A DNA stretch of 64,000 bases from JAFAGO01 sp031987605. GTDB lineage: Bacteria; Bacteroidota; Bacteroidia; Flavobacteriales; Weeksellaceae. The notes beneath the pieces are model-generated. The model did not search any database, was not told the origin of the DNA, and saw only the letters and a program-made list of their open reading frames with translations. The stretch lies in NCBI GenBank assembly GCA_031987605.1, contig DALZZF010000001.1:558001-622000 (forward strand). Direction: 5' to 3'. A program made the position numbers and the translations under genes. Position 1 is the first letter of the stretch. Each line of letters opens with the position of its first letter. Below, in pieces: positions 1-8,821 of the stretch.

Positions 1-2043
1 TCCGGGATGAGAGGTTTGATGGCAAAACCACAAAAAGCAGGTTCAGTTGGGGCAGAAATTATCGAAAACCCAATTGTAGCAAACTTTAAAGAAGGTCTTT
101 CCATCCTTGAATACTTTATCTCCACTCACGGTGCACGTAAAGGTCTTGCGGATACCGCACTGAAAACTGCCGATGCCGGTTATTTGACCAGAAGATTGGT
201 GGATGTTGCTCAGGATGTCATCATTACAGAAGAAGACTGTGGAACATTAAGAGGAACCGAAATTACCGCATTGAAGAAAAACGATGAAATCGTTGAAAGT
301 ATTGCCGATAGAATTTTGGGTAGAGTTTCCTTGCATGATGTTTACGATCCTGAAACGGATGAAGTCATCATTAATGCCAATGAAATCATCAACGAAAACT
401 ATGCGAAAGCCATTCAGAATGCCGGAATTGAAGCGGTAGAAGTTCGCTCACCACTAACCTGTGAAGCCAAAAAAGGAATCTGTGCAAAATGTTACGGTCG
501 TAACCTTGCCACAGGAAAACCAATTCACATGGGAGAAGCTGTGGGTGTTATCGCTGCACAATCCATCGGTGAACCGGGAACACAGTTGACCTTGAGAACT
601 TTCCACCAGGGAGGTACCGCAGGAAACGTTTCCGAAAATCCATCCATCGTTGCCAAAAGAGACGGTATTGTGGAAATGGATGAAGTAAAAACCATCGTAT
701 CTGAAGACGAAAACGGAAACAAAGCAGATGTTGTGGTTTCCCGTTCAACAGAATTCCGTTTGGTTGCCGATAATGAAACCAGAACACCACTGATGATTGC
801 TAACGTTCCTTATGGAGCCATTCTTTCCGTAAAACCGGGAGATAAAGTGAAAAAAGGTGATGTTATCTGCCGTTGGGATCCGTATAACGCGGTAATCATC
901 GCAGAAAGTGCAGGTAAAGTAGAATATGAAGATATTATCCAAGGAGTATCCTTCCAGTTGGAAATCGACGAACAAACTGGTTTCGAAGAAAAAGTAATCT
1001 CCGAATCCAGAAACAAAAAAGCGGTTCCAACTCTGAAAGTGGTAGATTCCAAAGGTGTTGAACAAAGAGCATATAACCTTCCGGTTGGTGCCCACCTTAT
1101 GGTAAACGACGGAGAAAAAATTAAGGCGGGTAAAGTCTTAATCAAAATTCCGAGAAAATCTGCAAAAGCAGGGGATATTACCGGTGGTCTACCAAGAGTT
1201 ACCGAATTGTTTGAGGCAAGAAACCCATCAAATCCTGCAGTAGTAACTGAAATCGACGGGGTAGTTTCTTACGGAAAAATCAAAAGAGGTAACCGCGAAT
1301 TGATTGTAGAAGCAAAATCAGGAGAAAGAAAAACCTATCTGGTAAAACTTTCCAATCAGATTCTTGTTCAGGAAAATGACTTCGTGAGAGCAGGATCACC
1401 GCTTTCCGACGGTTCTACAACTCCGGACGATATCCTGAGAATCAAAGGTCCAACCGCAGTTCAGGAATATCTGGTGAATGAAATTCAGGAAGTTTACCGT
1501 TTGCAAGGGGTAAAAATCGATGACAAACATTTCGAAATCATCGTACGACAAATGATGACCAAAGTAGAAATTGTGGACGGAGGTGATACCCAATTCCTTG
1601 AGGGAGCATTGGAACACAAACTGGATTTCTTGGAAGAAAACAACCGTATCTTCGGAATGAAAGTTGTAGTTGAAGCCGGTGATTCCAAAGAATTCAAACC
1701 GGGACAAATGATTACCGCAAGAGAACTTCGCGATGAAAACTCTAAGTTGAAACGTGAAGACCTACAGTTGGTAGAAGTTCGTGAAGCACTTCCAGCAACC
1801 GCAACACCAGTACTTCAGGGAATTACAAGAGCAGCACTGCAAACGAAATCGTTCATGTCTGCCGCGTCTTTCCAGGAAACCACAAAAGTACTGAACGAAG
1901 CCGCAGTTGCAGGGAAAGTAGACGAACTGAACGGACTGAAAGAAAACGTAATCGTAGGACACAGAATCCCTGCAGGAACCGGACTGAAAGAATATCAGAA
2001 CATTATTGTAGGTTCCAAAAAGGAATTTGAAGACCTGAATTAA
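1..2043 (+). CDS. rpoC: DNA-directed RNA polymerase subunit beta' (C-terminal part)
   Basis: This is the 3' part of the gene for the catalytic beta' subunit of RNA polymerase. The frame is open from the first base, so the gene starts before the window and the internal Met codons near base 7 are not the start. The first residues (GMRGLMAKP, then the THGARKGLADTALKTADAGY stretch) are the trigger-loop and bridge-helix neighbourhood. The second zinc site is intact: Cys in EEDCG and three Cys in CEAKKGICAKCYG. Next come the QSIGEPGTQLTLRTFH block, an extended lineage-type insert (about residues 230-400) and the C-terminal region ending GSKKEFEDLN. Identity is certain from motif content; only the N-terminal half is missing. 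Confidence 0.98.
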   Translation, partial: SGMRGLMAKPQKAGSVGAEIIENPIVANFKEGLSILEYFISTHGARKGLADTALKTADAGYLTRRLVDVAQDVIITEEDCGTLRGTEITALKKNDEIVESIADRILGRVSLHDVYDPETDEVIINANEIINENYAKAIQNAGIEAVEVRSPLTCEAKKGICAKCYGRNLATGKPIHMGEAVGVIAAQSIGEPGTQLTLRTFHQGGTAGNVSENPSIVAKRDGIVEMDEVKTIVSEDENGNKADVVVSRSTEFRLVADNETRTPLMIANVPYGAILSVKPGDKVKKGDVICRWDPYNAVIIAESAGKVEYEDIIQGVSFQLEIDEQTGFEEKVISESRNKKAVPTLKVVDSKGVEQRAYNLPVGAHLMVNDGEKIKAGKVLIKIPRKSAKAGDITGGLPRVTELFEARNPSNPAVVTEIDGVVSYGKIKRGNRELIVEAKSGERKTYLVKLSNQILVQENDFVRAGSPLSDGSTTPDDILRIKGPTAVQEYLVNEIQEVYRLQGVKIDDKHFEIIVRQMMTKVEIVDGGDTQFLEGALEHKLDFLEENNRIFGMKVVVEAGDSKEFKPGQMITARELRDENSKLKREDLQLVEVREALPATATPVLQGITRAALQTKSFMSAASFQETTKVLNEAAVAGKVDELNGLKENVIVGHRIPAGTGLKEYQNIIVGSKKEFEDLN

Positions 2044-2049
2044 TAAAAA

Positions 2050-2121
2050 TTAAAGTTCAAAGTATAAGGGTTTAAGGTTTTTAACCGTCTTTTCCTTAAC
2101 TTTGAACTTTAAACCTTAAAC
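2050..2121. repeat. A/T-rich intergenic repeat with inverted arms
   Basis: Between rpoC and the DUF3467 gene, a 14-base arm (2050-2063, TTAAAGTTCAAAGT) is repeated inverted at 2099-2112, and an 11-base arm (2070-2080, GTTTAAGGTTT) is repeated inverted at 2111-2121. The order is A-B-A'-B', so it is not one simple hairpin. The word ACTTTAAACCTTAAA at its right end recurs on the minus strand at the 3' end of miaA (51476-51490), so this is probably a dispersed repeat family. Confidence 0.5.
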
Positions 2122-2139
2122 TTTTAAACAAAATTTAAA

Positions 2140-2445
2140 ATGGACAACAATCAAAATCAAGATCCAAACAACATCAACATCCAATTGAACGAAATGGTAG
2201 CCGCAGGCGTTTATTGCAACCTTGCACTGGTAAACCATTCTCCATCAGAATTTGTATTGGATTTTATCCAGTTGATGCCTGGAGTTCAGCAGGCAAATGT
2301 ACGTTCAAGAGTTATTTTGGCTCCGCTTCATGCAAAAAGAGTATTGAATGCACTTCAGCAAAATATCGCAAACTATGAGCAGCAATTTGGTGAAATCAAA
2401 GAAGTTGAACCTTTTGTTGTAGGACAGAATAACGTTCAGGCGTAA
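2140..2445 (+). CDS. DUF3467 domain protein
   Basis: A 101-residue soluble protein that is a full-length member of the DUF3467 family. The typical features are an NIQLNE start, VYCNLALVNHSPSEFVLDF, the MPGVQQANVRSRVIL block and a helical tail (HAKRVLNALQQNIANYE). The biochemical role is unknown. It has no signal peptide or membrane segment and ends in a short Gln/Asn-rich tail. It lies 96 bases after rpoC on the same strand and is followed by a strong terminator, so it probably ends the rpoBC transcription unit. Linkage to RNA polymerase genes is common in Bacteroidota, but a link to transcription is inference. Confidence 0.9.
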   Translation: MDNNQNQDPNNINIQLNEMVAAGVYCNLALVNHSPSEFVLDFIQLMPGVQQANVRSRVILAPLHAKRVLNALQQNIANYEQQFGEIKEVEPFVVGQNNVQA

Positions 2446-2464
2446 TATTTTAAATACAATACAG

Positions 2465-2490
2465 AACCCGGTTTTTTGCCGGGTTTTTTT
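2465..2490 (+). terminator. Rho-independent terminator after DUF3467 gene
   Basis: Stem AACCCGG (2465-2471) pairs with CCGGGTT (2479-2485) across a 7-base loop and runs into seven T residues. The next ATG begins directly after the T tract at 2491. Confidence 0.88.
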
Positions 2491-2913
2491 ATGATGCGAA
2501 AACTCCTTCACCAATATTATCCTTTTCTTATCAATATCTACACGGTTTGGATATTGTATCTGATGTTTTTTGCATTTTCCAGAGAAGAGGGAGGAACTCA
2601 ATATATGGTTCGTGCTCTTCCATTTGAAAGCATTACCTATGTTTTGAAAAATTCATGGAGTAACTGGGATATTTTCAAAAATTTGGGAGGAAATATTTTA
2701 ATGTTTGTTCCATACGGATTTTTGGGCATTCTCTATCCCAAGCTCAACCGTTATCTTCCATTATTGATTACATTTTTTATCAGTATTAATTTTTTAGAAT
2801 TTCTTCAGCTTTTTTCCAGAAGAGGTTATGCAGAATTTGATGATGTAATGCTGAATTCCATAGGGATGACAACCGGATTTCTGATCTACAAAAAATTTTT
2901 CTTTGTAAAATAG
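2491..2913 (+). CDS. VanZ-like membrane protein
   Basis: A small integral membrane protein of about 140 residues with four hydrophobic segments, a VanZ-like arrangement. Diagnostic stretches are NLGGNILMFVPYGFLG in the middle, and FLEFLQLFSRRGYAEFDDVMLNSIGM near the C-terminus, where VanZ proteins carry a conserved D-D/N pair. VanZ founders confer low-level teicoplanin resistance; for most family members the function is unknown. An upstream TTG in frame (2476) lies inside the preceding terminator stem, so I place the start at ATG 2491 (ATG 2494 is equally possible). The start touches the terminator T tract and no separate promoter or ribosome site fits between, so expression may rely on read-through. 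Confidence 0.8.
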   Translation: MMRKLLHQYYPFLINIYTVWILYLMFFAFSREEGGTQYMVRALPFESITYVLKNSWSNWDIFKNLGGNILMFVPYGFLGILYPKLNRYLPLLITFFISINFLEFLQLFSRRGYAEFDDVMLNSIGMTTGFLIYKKFFFVK

Positions 2914-3103
2914 TATACGCTAAACATTTTTAGAGGATATTTTCTAACTTCTCCATAATAAGAATTTAGATTTCTTCGAAATGACAAACGGTGCGCGTAA
3001 GAGAACGGCTCTATTTTTAAATTTGGAATCGACATATTCTAAAAAGTTTTTATCATTCCTAAAAAATTAAATTTCTTTTTATATTCCATTCTCTAAACCT
3101 TAT

Positions 3104-3111
3104 TACCTTTG
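3104..3111 (+). promoter_or_regulatory. -7 promoter box (TACCTTTG) 4 bases before the ATG
   Basis: Perfect match to the Bacteroidota TAnnTTTG box. Only four bases separate it from the ATG at 3116, so transcription would start at or next to the start codon. No clear -33 TTTG is seen. Confidence 0.5.
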
Positions 3112-3115
3112 TGGA

Positions 3116-4390
3116 ATGAGTAAACTAATAAAAGTATTTTTGTTTGTGGTGCCCCTCTTTTTTGCAGCACAAAATGGGATAGATACGGCACAGGTAGTTG
3201 TTTCCGGACGTTTCAATTCCGAGGAAGCCATGAAAAAACCATACGTGATTTTTATTTCTGCAGATGGCTACCGTTATGATTATTCAGAAAAATACAAAGC
3301 ATCCCATCTTAAAAAACTTTTGGAAAGCGGAGTTTCTGCCAAAGCAATGCTCCCGAGTTTTCCCAGTATTACATTTCCCAACCACTGGAGTTTGATTACC
3401 GGCCTTTATCCAGCCCATCATGGTTTGGTGGATAATTATTTTTATGATTATTCCCGAAAACAATTTTATGCCATGAGCAAACAGGAAAATGCAGAAGACG
3501 GAAGTTGGTATGGCGGTACACCTTTATGGAGCCTGGCGGAAAAACAGGGAATATTGTCTGCTTCTTTACAATGGGTAGGTTCAGCCAGCGATGCAGGAGG
3601 AACCCGGCCAACCCGTTATTATCATTATCACGAAAAATTTACGCCGGATGATAAAGTTCAGAAAGTAATCCATTGGTTGAAGTTGCCTGAAAACATTCGT
3701 CCTCATTTTATTACTTTATATTTTCCGGAAGTGGATGCTGCGGGGCATCATTTCGGACCCGATTCTGAAGAAACGGCTCAGGCTGTACAAAAAGTAGATG
3801 CCGCCATCGGAAAGTTGAATGAGGAAGTAAATAGACTGGGATTAAAAAATGTAAATTTTGTATTTGTTTCTGATCACGGAATGATAAAAGTCGACAAAGA
3901 TCAGCCTTTGGAAATTCCTGAAATACTGATGGATAAAAACCGGTTTGATTATTTTAATGCGCAGACATTACTTCGTGTGGTGGTGAAGAATCCATCAGAA
4001 ACAATAGAGGTGTACCGGAATTTAAAGAAAAATGCAACAGATGATTACAAAGTAGTTTTAGCAAAACGTTTTCCGGGAAGACTGCATTATGGAGTGAAAG
4101 ATGATATTTATAAAAGAATCGGGCAGATTATTCTGATTCCGAAAGCCCCCAAAATTTTTCTTGAAAAAGGGAAGAAAACTTCAGTAGGGAAACACGGATA
4201 TAATCCGAGAACCACACCTGAAATGAAGGCTGTTTTTTATGCATGGGGTCCGGAATTTAAAAATCATTTAAAAATTGCAGAATTTCAGAATGTAAATATA
4301 TATCCTTTAATTGCTGAAATTTTAGGACTTGATGTACCACAATCGATTGATGGAAATATTAAAGTTTTGAAAAAGGTGCTCAAAAATTAA
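3116..4390 (+). CDS. Exported alkaline phosphatase-superfamily phosphodiesterase (NPP-like)
   Basis: A 424-residue exported enzyme of the type I phosphodiesterase / nucleotide pyrophosphatase family, expected to hydrolyse phosphodiester or pyrophosphate bonds outside the inner membrane. A signal peptide (residues 1-18, ending FFAAQ) precedes the catalytic domain. The two-metal site is complete: Asp50 (ISADGYR), nucleophile Thr86 in PSITFPNH, Asp207 and His211 (EVDAAGHHFG), Asp253-His254 (SDHGM) and a late His in GKHGYNP. Length fits the bacterial family. It sits directly before another exported protein (DUF1080) with 24 bases between, suggesting one transcript. The substrate cannot be read from sequence; nucleotides or sugar-nucleotides are likely. 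Confidence 0.9.
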   Translation: MSKLIKVFLFVVPLFFAAQNGIDTAQVVVSGRFNSEEAMKKPYVIFISADGYRYDYSEKYKASHLKKLLESGVSAKAMLPSFPSITFPNHWSLITGLYPAHHGLVDNYFYDYSRKQFYAMSKQENAEDGSWYGGTPLWSLAEKQGILSASLQWVGSASDAGGTRPTRYYHYHEKFTPDDKVQKVIHWLKLPENIRPHFITLYFPEVDAAGHHFGPDSEETAQAVQKVDAAIGKLNEEVNRLGLKNVNFVFVSDHGMIKVDKDQPLEIPEILMDKNRFDYFNAQTLLRVVVKNPSETIEVYRNLKKNATDDYKVVLAKRFPGRLHYGVKDDIYKRIGQIILIPKAPKIFLEKGKKTSVGKHGYNPRTTPEMKAVFYAWGPEFKNHLKIAEFQNVNIYPLIAEILGLDVPQSIDGNIKVLKKVLKN

Positions 4391-4414
4391 AAAAAAAATT
4401 TCAAGACGTACAAC

Positions 4415-5182
4415 ATGAAATTTTTATTAAAACTTACCGTCGTTATTTATTTTTTTGCTTTTCAAATGAAAGGTCAGGAAATGAAACCTGAGGATACGGA
4501 AGTATATTATCCTGTACCGAAAACAGTGACTCCTGCAAGTCAAATGGGAATGCCGCCTTCGGATGCTATTATTCTTTTTGATGGGACGAACTTAGATTCC
4601 TGGCATGGAGAAAAAGGAGAAAATGCACCGGCAGAATGGTTGATTAAAGATAAAACTTTGGAGGTCAATAAAAAATCAGGTGGAATTGTAACCAAACAAA
4701 ATTTCACGGATTATCAACTTCATATTGAATGGAAAATTCCTGAAAATATTTCAGGAGAAGGACAAATGCGAGGAAACAGTGGAATTTTTCTTGCCAGTAC
4801 AGGAAACGGCGATGAAGGATATGAAATCCAGATTCTTGACAGTTATCACAATCCGACGTATGTAAATGGGCAGGCAGGAAGTGTCTACAAACAGGGTATT
4901 CCGCTGGCGAATGTTTCCCGAAAAAACGGAGAATGGCAAACTTATGATATTGTTTGGCGGGCTCCTCGTTTTGCCGATAACGGATCATTGAAAGAGGTGG
5001 CTTATGTTACGGTTTTTCATAATGGGGTTTTGGTTCAGAATCATTTTAAACTTTCCGGAGAAACGGTATATACCGGTTTGCCTTTTTACCGAAAACATGG
5101 TGCATTGCCGATAAAATTGCAAGCTCACGGCGATCCGAGTGAACCGATTTCTTTCCGGAATATCTGGATTCGCCCTTTGTAA
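4415..5182 (+). CDS. Exported DUF1080 (3-keto-disaccharide hydrolase-like) protein
   Basis: A 255-residue exported protein with a hydrophobic leader (1-20) followed by a DUF1080 jelly-roll fold. Family signatures are IILFDGTNLDSWHG, the WLIKDKTLEV strand, FTDYQLHIEWKIP, GNSGIFL, YEIQILDSY, and the terminal SFRNIWIRPL strand. Some members of the family cleave 3-keto-glycosides or bind glycans; this assignment to a sugar-related role is by family only. It is probably co-transcribed with the upstream phosphodiesterase. No own promoter box is evident in the 24-base gap. Confidence 0.88.
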   Translation: MKFLLKLTVVIYFFAFQMKGQEMKPEDTEVYYPVPKTVTPASQMGMPPSDAIILFDGTNLDSWHGEKGENAPAEWLIKDKTLEVNKKSGGIVTKQNFTDYQLHIEWKIPENISGEGQMRGNSGIFLASTGNGDEGYEIQILDSYHNPTYVNGQAGSVYKQGIPLANVSRKNGEWQTYDIVWRAPRFADNGSLKEVAYVTVFHNGVLVQNHFKLSGETVYTGLPFYRKHGALPIKLQAHGDPSEPISFRNIWIRPL

Positions 5183-5309
5183 TAATTTAGGGTTTAAAAT
5201 CAGGATTCTAATACTATACTTTTCGACGCTCGCTTCGCTCGCGCCTTTCCTCCTATTTTCCATCAAATTTTCATCTTCAATTGATGAAAGGAATCTTATA
5301 CGATATAAA

Positions 5310-6782
5310 TTATTCAGGAATCCAAACGCTAACATTTCCTGCCGGAACCGGGAAATTTCCCCATCCTTTTTCATCAATGGTTACGGTCTCCTTAATTCTT
5401 CCCAAAGCATCATGGAAAACTTGTCCGGCGTATGGTATGCCTATTTCCATAGGTTTGTTATACGCGTCTTTGTTGCTTAAAACCACGGCGCAACCTTTAT
5501 TTTTTCCGTCACCTTCACGAATCCATCCAAGACAGTTGGCATCTTCAAAATAGTCGCGTTGTATGCCGTAAGCATTGTTTTTTCTGGCTTTTAAGAGTTC
5601 TTCAATTCCATCAACTTTATTCAGAAATATTTCGTGATCGTTGCCGTCTTTTCCTTTGTCGGTATAATGTGCGCCAAATAAATCCGGATAAAAAATACAC
5701 GGATACCCATTTTCTCTCAACAAAATCATGGCATACGCCATCGGTTTGAACCATTCTTCCACCGGTGCTTCCAATGCCTGAAGCGGTTGTGTATCGTGAT
5801 TGTCGACCACCGTTACGGAAAGTGTGGGATCTGCAAGAGTAAGCGTATCATCGAAAATTTTTCTTAAATCATAATTAGAACCTGATGTTGATGCGATATG
5901 AAAATTGTGGTGCAGAGAACTGTCGAAAAGACTCATTGTTCTGTCTGTTGCAGCAATATATTCCTGAAGCAGATCCAAATGTCCGGGAGCCCAATATTCG
6001 CCGACGGCAAAGATGTTTTTCCCGGTGTTTGAACGCAAAAGCTGCAACCATTCTTTGTAAAACTGTGGTGACTGGTGTTTTACCGCATCCAAACGCACGC
6101 CATCAAAATGAATTTGGTCGTGGTACCATTTTCCCCAGTAATTCAGTTCCTTGCGTACAAAAGGATTATCGTGGTTGATGTCGTTAAACATCAAATAATC
6201 ATAATTTCCTTTTTCATCGCCTACCATTTCTTCCCATGAATGGTTGAATTCATTAAAAATTCTGAAAATTCCTTTGTCCATTCCTTCCGCAAAATCCACG
6301 CCCGAAAAACAGTCAAATGTCCAGATAAAATCGGAATATTTTTTATTTCTTCCGGGAAATGTGAATTTCGTGTAGCTCTCGATTTCAAAAGGTTCGGAAA
6401 TGGTTTTTTCGCGGTTGTTGGGATCTACCTTTACGACCTGAAATTTTTCCTTTTCATCGCCACCAGCTTTATGATTGAGGACAATATCTGCAATTACGCC
6501 AATTCCTTTTTCCTGAAGGGTTTTGCAGGTGTCCATGTAGGCTTCTTTCGTTCCGTATTTGGTCGGGAGACTTCCTTTTTGGTCGAATTCACCAAGATCG
6601 AAGAGGTCGTATGAATCGTAGCCCACGGAATAAGTTCCACTATTTGCTTTGTAAGCGGGCGGAAACCATACTGCAGTTATACCTAAATCATTGAAATAAT
6701 CTGCACATTCTTTGGCTTTTTCATAAATAAAACCGTCACCTTCAACATACCAGTGGAAAAACTGAATCATGGTTGCATTCAT
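5310..6782 (-). CDS. Alpha-amylase (GH13, cytoplasmic type)
   Basis: A 490-residue glycoside hydrolase family 13 enzyme hydrolysing alpha-1,4-glucans. It lacks a signal peptide and starts MNATMIQFFHWY, as in AmyS-like amylases, so it probably acts in the cytoplasm on glycogen or maltodextrin. The (beta/alpha)8 motifs are in order: region I ADIVLNH (about 98-104), region II GVRLDAVKH with nucleophile Asp232, region III VGEYW with acid Glu262, and region IV VDNHD with Asp330. Calcium-site-rich loops lie between. A C-terminal beta domain ends GNVSVWIPE. Length matches liquefying amylases. It is monocistronic, convergent with the DUF1080 gene, and has a TACATTTG box 16 bases upstream of the ATG. 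Confidence 0.94.
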   Translation of the reverse strand: MNATMIQFFHWYVEGDGFIYEKAKECADYFNDLGITAVWFPPAYKANSGTYSVGYDSYDLFDLGEFDQKGSLPTKYGTKEAYMDTCKTLQEKGIGVIADIVLNHKAGGDEKEKFQVVKVDPNNREKTISEPFEIESYTKFTFPGRNKKYSDFIWTFDCFSGVDFAEGMDKGIFRIFNEFNHSWEEMVGDEKGNYDYLMFNDINHDNPFVRKELNYWGKWYHDQIHFDGVRLDAVKHQSPQFYKEWLQLLRSNTGKNIFAVGEYWAPGHLDLLQEYIAATDRTMSLFDSSLHHNFHIASTSGSNYDLRKIFDDTLTLADPTLSVTVVDNHDTQPLQALEAPVEEWFKPMAYAMILLRENGYPCIFYPDLFGAHYTDKGKDGNDHEIFLNKVDGIEELLKARKNNAYGIQRDYFEDANCLGWIREGDGKNKGCAVVLSNKDAYNKPMEIGIPYAGQVFHDALGRIKETVTIDEKGWGNFPVPAGNVSVWIPE

Positions 6783-6798
6783 ATTTTTTTATTTTATA

Positions 6799-6806
6799 CA
6801 AATGTA
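6799..6806 (-). promoter_or_regulatory. -7 promoter box (TACATTTG) of the amylase gene
   Basis: Read on the minus strand, TACATTTG ends 16 bases before the amylase ATG, a normal leader length. No clear TTTG at -33. Confidence 0.5.
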
Positions 6807-6877
6807 TTGGATTGAAGGTTTTGTTTTTTTATAAAATCTTTTTAATTCGTTGTAATATCAGGATTGATGCGGGCTTT

Positions 6878-7966
6878 TTAGTCTTCAAACTCTTCAAAAG
6901 GAATTTTAAGCTGTACAGAAATCATTTTTTTCTGTTCGGTATTGAGGTTGGAAACGGAAAGACCGAGTAGCCGAATCGGTTTATCATAAGGTCTCATTTC
7001 CCATAATTTTCGGGATTCGCGGTAAAATTCATCCGTATTTTCAAAGTAGAAATCCTGAGTTTTACTTCGGGTAAAAACAGAAAAATCTTTGTATTTAATT
7101 TTTAAAGTTAAGGTTCTTCCTTTGATGTTTCTCTTTGAAAGTCTTTCGGAAAGTTCATCGCTGATGAGTTGTAATTGTTCATACACCTGCTGATCTTCGA
7201 TAAGGTTTTCCCAATAGGTTTCTTCCACGCCCACGCTTTTCTGGATTCGGTGCGGTTTCACTTCGGAATGATGAATTCCACGCACGGCATTGTAATAATA
7301 ATGTCCGGATTTACCGAAAAGCTGGGTTAATTCCTGAAGCGATTTTTTTTTCAGATCTGCTCCGTTGTGGATGTGCATCGTCAACATTTTGTTGGCCGTC
7401 ACTTTTCCGATTCCGTAAAATTTTTCGATAGGAAGTTGATTCATAAAACCTTCAATTTGTGAAGGATGAATGGTTTTCTGACCGTTTGGTTTTCGGTAAT
7501 CTGATGCGATTTTGGCCAAAAATTTATTAATGGAAATTCCGGCGGAAGCAGTAAGTCCGGTTTCTTTAAAAATTCTGTCCCGGATTTCTTTTGCGATTTC
7601 GTTGGCAGATTCAATTCCTTTTTTGTTTTCGGTAACATCGAGGTAGGCTTCATCCAAAGAAAGTGGTTCCACCAGATCGGTGTATTCAAAAAAAATATCA
7701 CGGATTTTTTTTGAAATTTCTTTGTAGCGGTGGAATCTTGGCTTTACCACAATCAGATTTGCGCATTTTTGGAGTGCAATTTTTCCGGGCATTGCAGAAC
7801 GGATTCCGAATTTTCGAGCTTCATAACTGGCGGCAGCAACTACGCCGTACTGTCCGCCTCCTACAGCAACGGGTTTCCCGCGGAGTTCGGGATTGTCCAG
7901 TTGTTCTACGGAAGCATAAAATGCGTCCATATCAATGTGGATGATTTTTCGTTGCGGCAGATCCAT
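6878..7966 (-). CDS. dinB: DNA polymerase IV (Y-family)
   Basis: A translesion DNA polymerase of 362 residues. The palm motif IHIDMDAFYASVEQ carries the first metal Asp (Asp12), and SLDEAYLDVT carries the second catalytic Asp-Glu pair. The thumb helix-hairpin-helix (FYGIGKVTANKM) and little-finger domain (SVGVEETYWENL, IRLLGLSVSNL) follow. The C-terminus (VQLKIPFEEFED) is a plausible but not canonical clamp-binding tail. An in-frame TTG two codons earlier lies in the -7 box, so the ATG at 7966 is the start. The box TATTTTTG ends three bases upstream of it, which predicts a leaderless or almost leaderless mRNA. The gene is single and faces no operon partner. Confidence 0.95.
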   Translation of the reverse strand: MDLPQRKIIHIDMDAFYASVEQLDNPELRGKPVAVGGGQYGVVAAASYEARKFGIRSAMPGKIALQKCANLIVVKPRFHRYKEISKKIRDIFFEYTDLVEPLSLDEAYLDVTENKKGIESANEIAKEIRDRIFKETGLTASAGISINKFLAKIASDYRKPNGQKTIHPSQIEGFMNQLPIEKFYGIGKVTANKMLTMHIHNGADLKKKSLQELTQLFGKSGHYYYNAVRGIHHSEVKPHRIQKSVGVEETYWENLIEDQQVYEQLQLISDELSERLSKRNIKGRTLTLKIKYKDFSVFTRSKTQDFYFENTDEFYRESRKLWEMRPYDKPIRLLGLSVSNLNTEQKKMISVQLKIPFEEFED

Positions 7967-7969
7967 ATA

Positions 7970-7977
7970 CAAAAATA
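7970..7977 (-). promoter_or_regulatory. -7 promoter box (TATTTTTG) 3 bases before dinB ATG
   Basis: Perfect TAnnTTTG on the minus strand, three bases from the dinB ATG. It lies just downstream of the terminator at 8001-8060, so dinB has its own transcript. Confidence 0.5.
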
Positions 7978-8000
7978 CGCAATGGAAAAAGAATTTTGGT

Positions 8001-8060
8001 AAAAAGAAAACTGATGATTCGGTGAGCCAACTTTTGCAAGTTTTTTCGCTGAATCATCAG
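8001..8060 (-). terminator. Terminator of the candidate RNA upstream of dinB
   Basis: On the minus strand, CTGATGATTC (8060-8051) pairs with GAATCATCAG (8020-8011), a perfect 10-bp stem, followed by TTTTCTTTTT (8010-8001). The 30-base interior holds a second hairpin AACTT-GCAA-AAGTT with a GNRA loop. No minus-strand gene ends here, so it must end a non-coding transcript. Confidence 0.8.
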
Positions 8061-8580
8061 TCAGGTTTCGTTGTTCCTTTTCTGTAGAAGACTTGCCTGT
8101 TTTTATTGTTCTAACTTCACTTTTTCCTTTCGGAATTGTTCCGTTTTTCAAATTTTTACAAACGTTATTGTCTTTTTCAGTCTTAAAAATTTACTAACAG
8201 CAGATTTTCAAATTTTCAATTTTTGTTTTTCAACTCCAATTTTCAATTATTAAACCTTAAATACTGACTTTCAAAAATGAAGTATAAAAGTTCCAACATT
8301 GTAAATCTTAACTCTTTGGCTTTGCATATCTGATTTGAGCCTTTCGGCTTTTCATCGAGAATTCCTCGAGTTCTGATTCCGAAAAAATTCATTCCCTCAA
8401 CAAGTCTGAATGAAAATCTTTGTCTTTTTCGTTTCCATTTAAATGTTGACCTTTCGGTTTTCATTCAACAGAACGATTTCAGATTTCGATTTTTATGTCT
8501 TCCCTGAATCTGAAAAAAAGTAGTAAACCCTTTCGGCTTTAATTCTTTATTCCCCGGTTCTGAACTTTATCGTTGATGTA
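8003..8580 (-). ncRNA. Candidate structured RNA of unknown family
   Basis: The 850 bases between dinB and the phosphorylase gene contain no convincing gene. On the minus strand there are four short hairpins capped by a GAAA loop in the form CC-GAAA-GG (at 8126-8133, 8340-8347, 8450-8457 and 8529-8536; two are perfect 4-bp stems, AGCC/GGCT and TTCC/GGAA), plus the GCAA hairpin in a perfect terminator at 8001-8060. Upstream, TATATTTA (7 of 8 of the -7 consensus) with TTTG 21 bases before it could start transcription near 8580. I could not match it to RNase P, tmRNA, SRP or 6S RNA by their conserved cores. Two short ORFs (81 and 73 codons) overlap it but have no promoter or family. The ends are approximate. 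Confidence 0.35.
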
Positions 8581-8821
8581 AATATAGTATGAAGGAAATG
8601 TGAACTGCAAATAAAATTTGATGTTTTTCTTCACAGATTTTGCACGGGTTTCTCACAGGTGTTTGTGGAAAAAATAACCTTTTGTAATAAGGCTTTCAGT
8701 GTGTTATAAACAAATTTACTTTTCGTGTTTAAAATTTTTTATGCACGATTTATTTCATTTTAACTGAAAAAAACAGATTAAATAGATGTTTTCATTTCTC
8801 CTTTATTGTAAGAATTTTTTT

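Noticed and set aside
1396..1707. Minus-strand ORFs within rpoC (for example 103 codons)
   Set aside because: rpoC is beyond doubt the coding strand here; these ORFs have no plausible start or family.
5222..5247. GC-rich patch with CGCTCGCTTCGCTCGCG
   Set aside because: A short direct repeat in a convergent intergenic region; it forms no good hairpin with a T tract and nothing else supports a function.
8243..8464. 73-codon minus-strand ORF in the dinB to phosphorylase gap
   Set aside because: Basic, repetitive translation with KPKG-type words produced by the GAAA-loop hairpins; better explained by RNA structure than by a protein, though not excluded.
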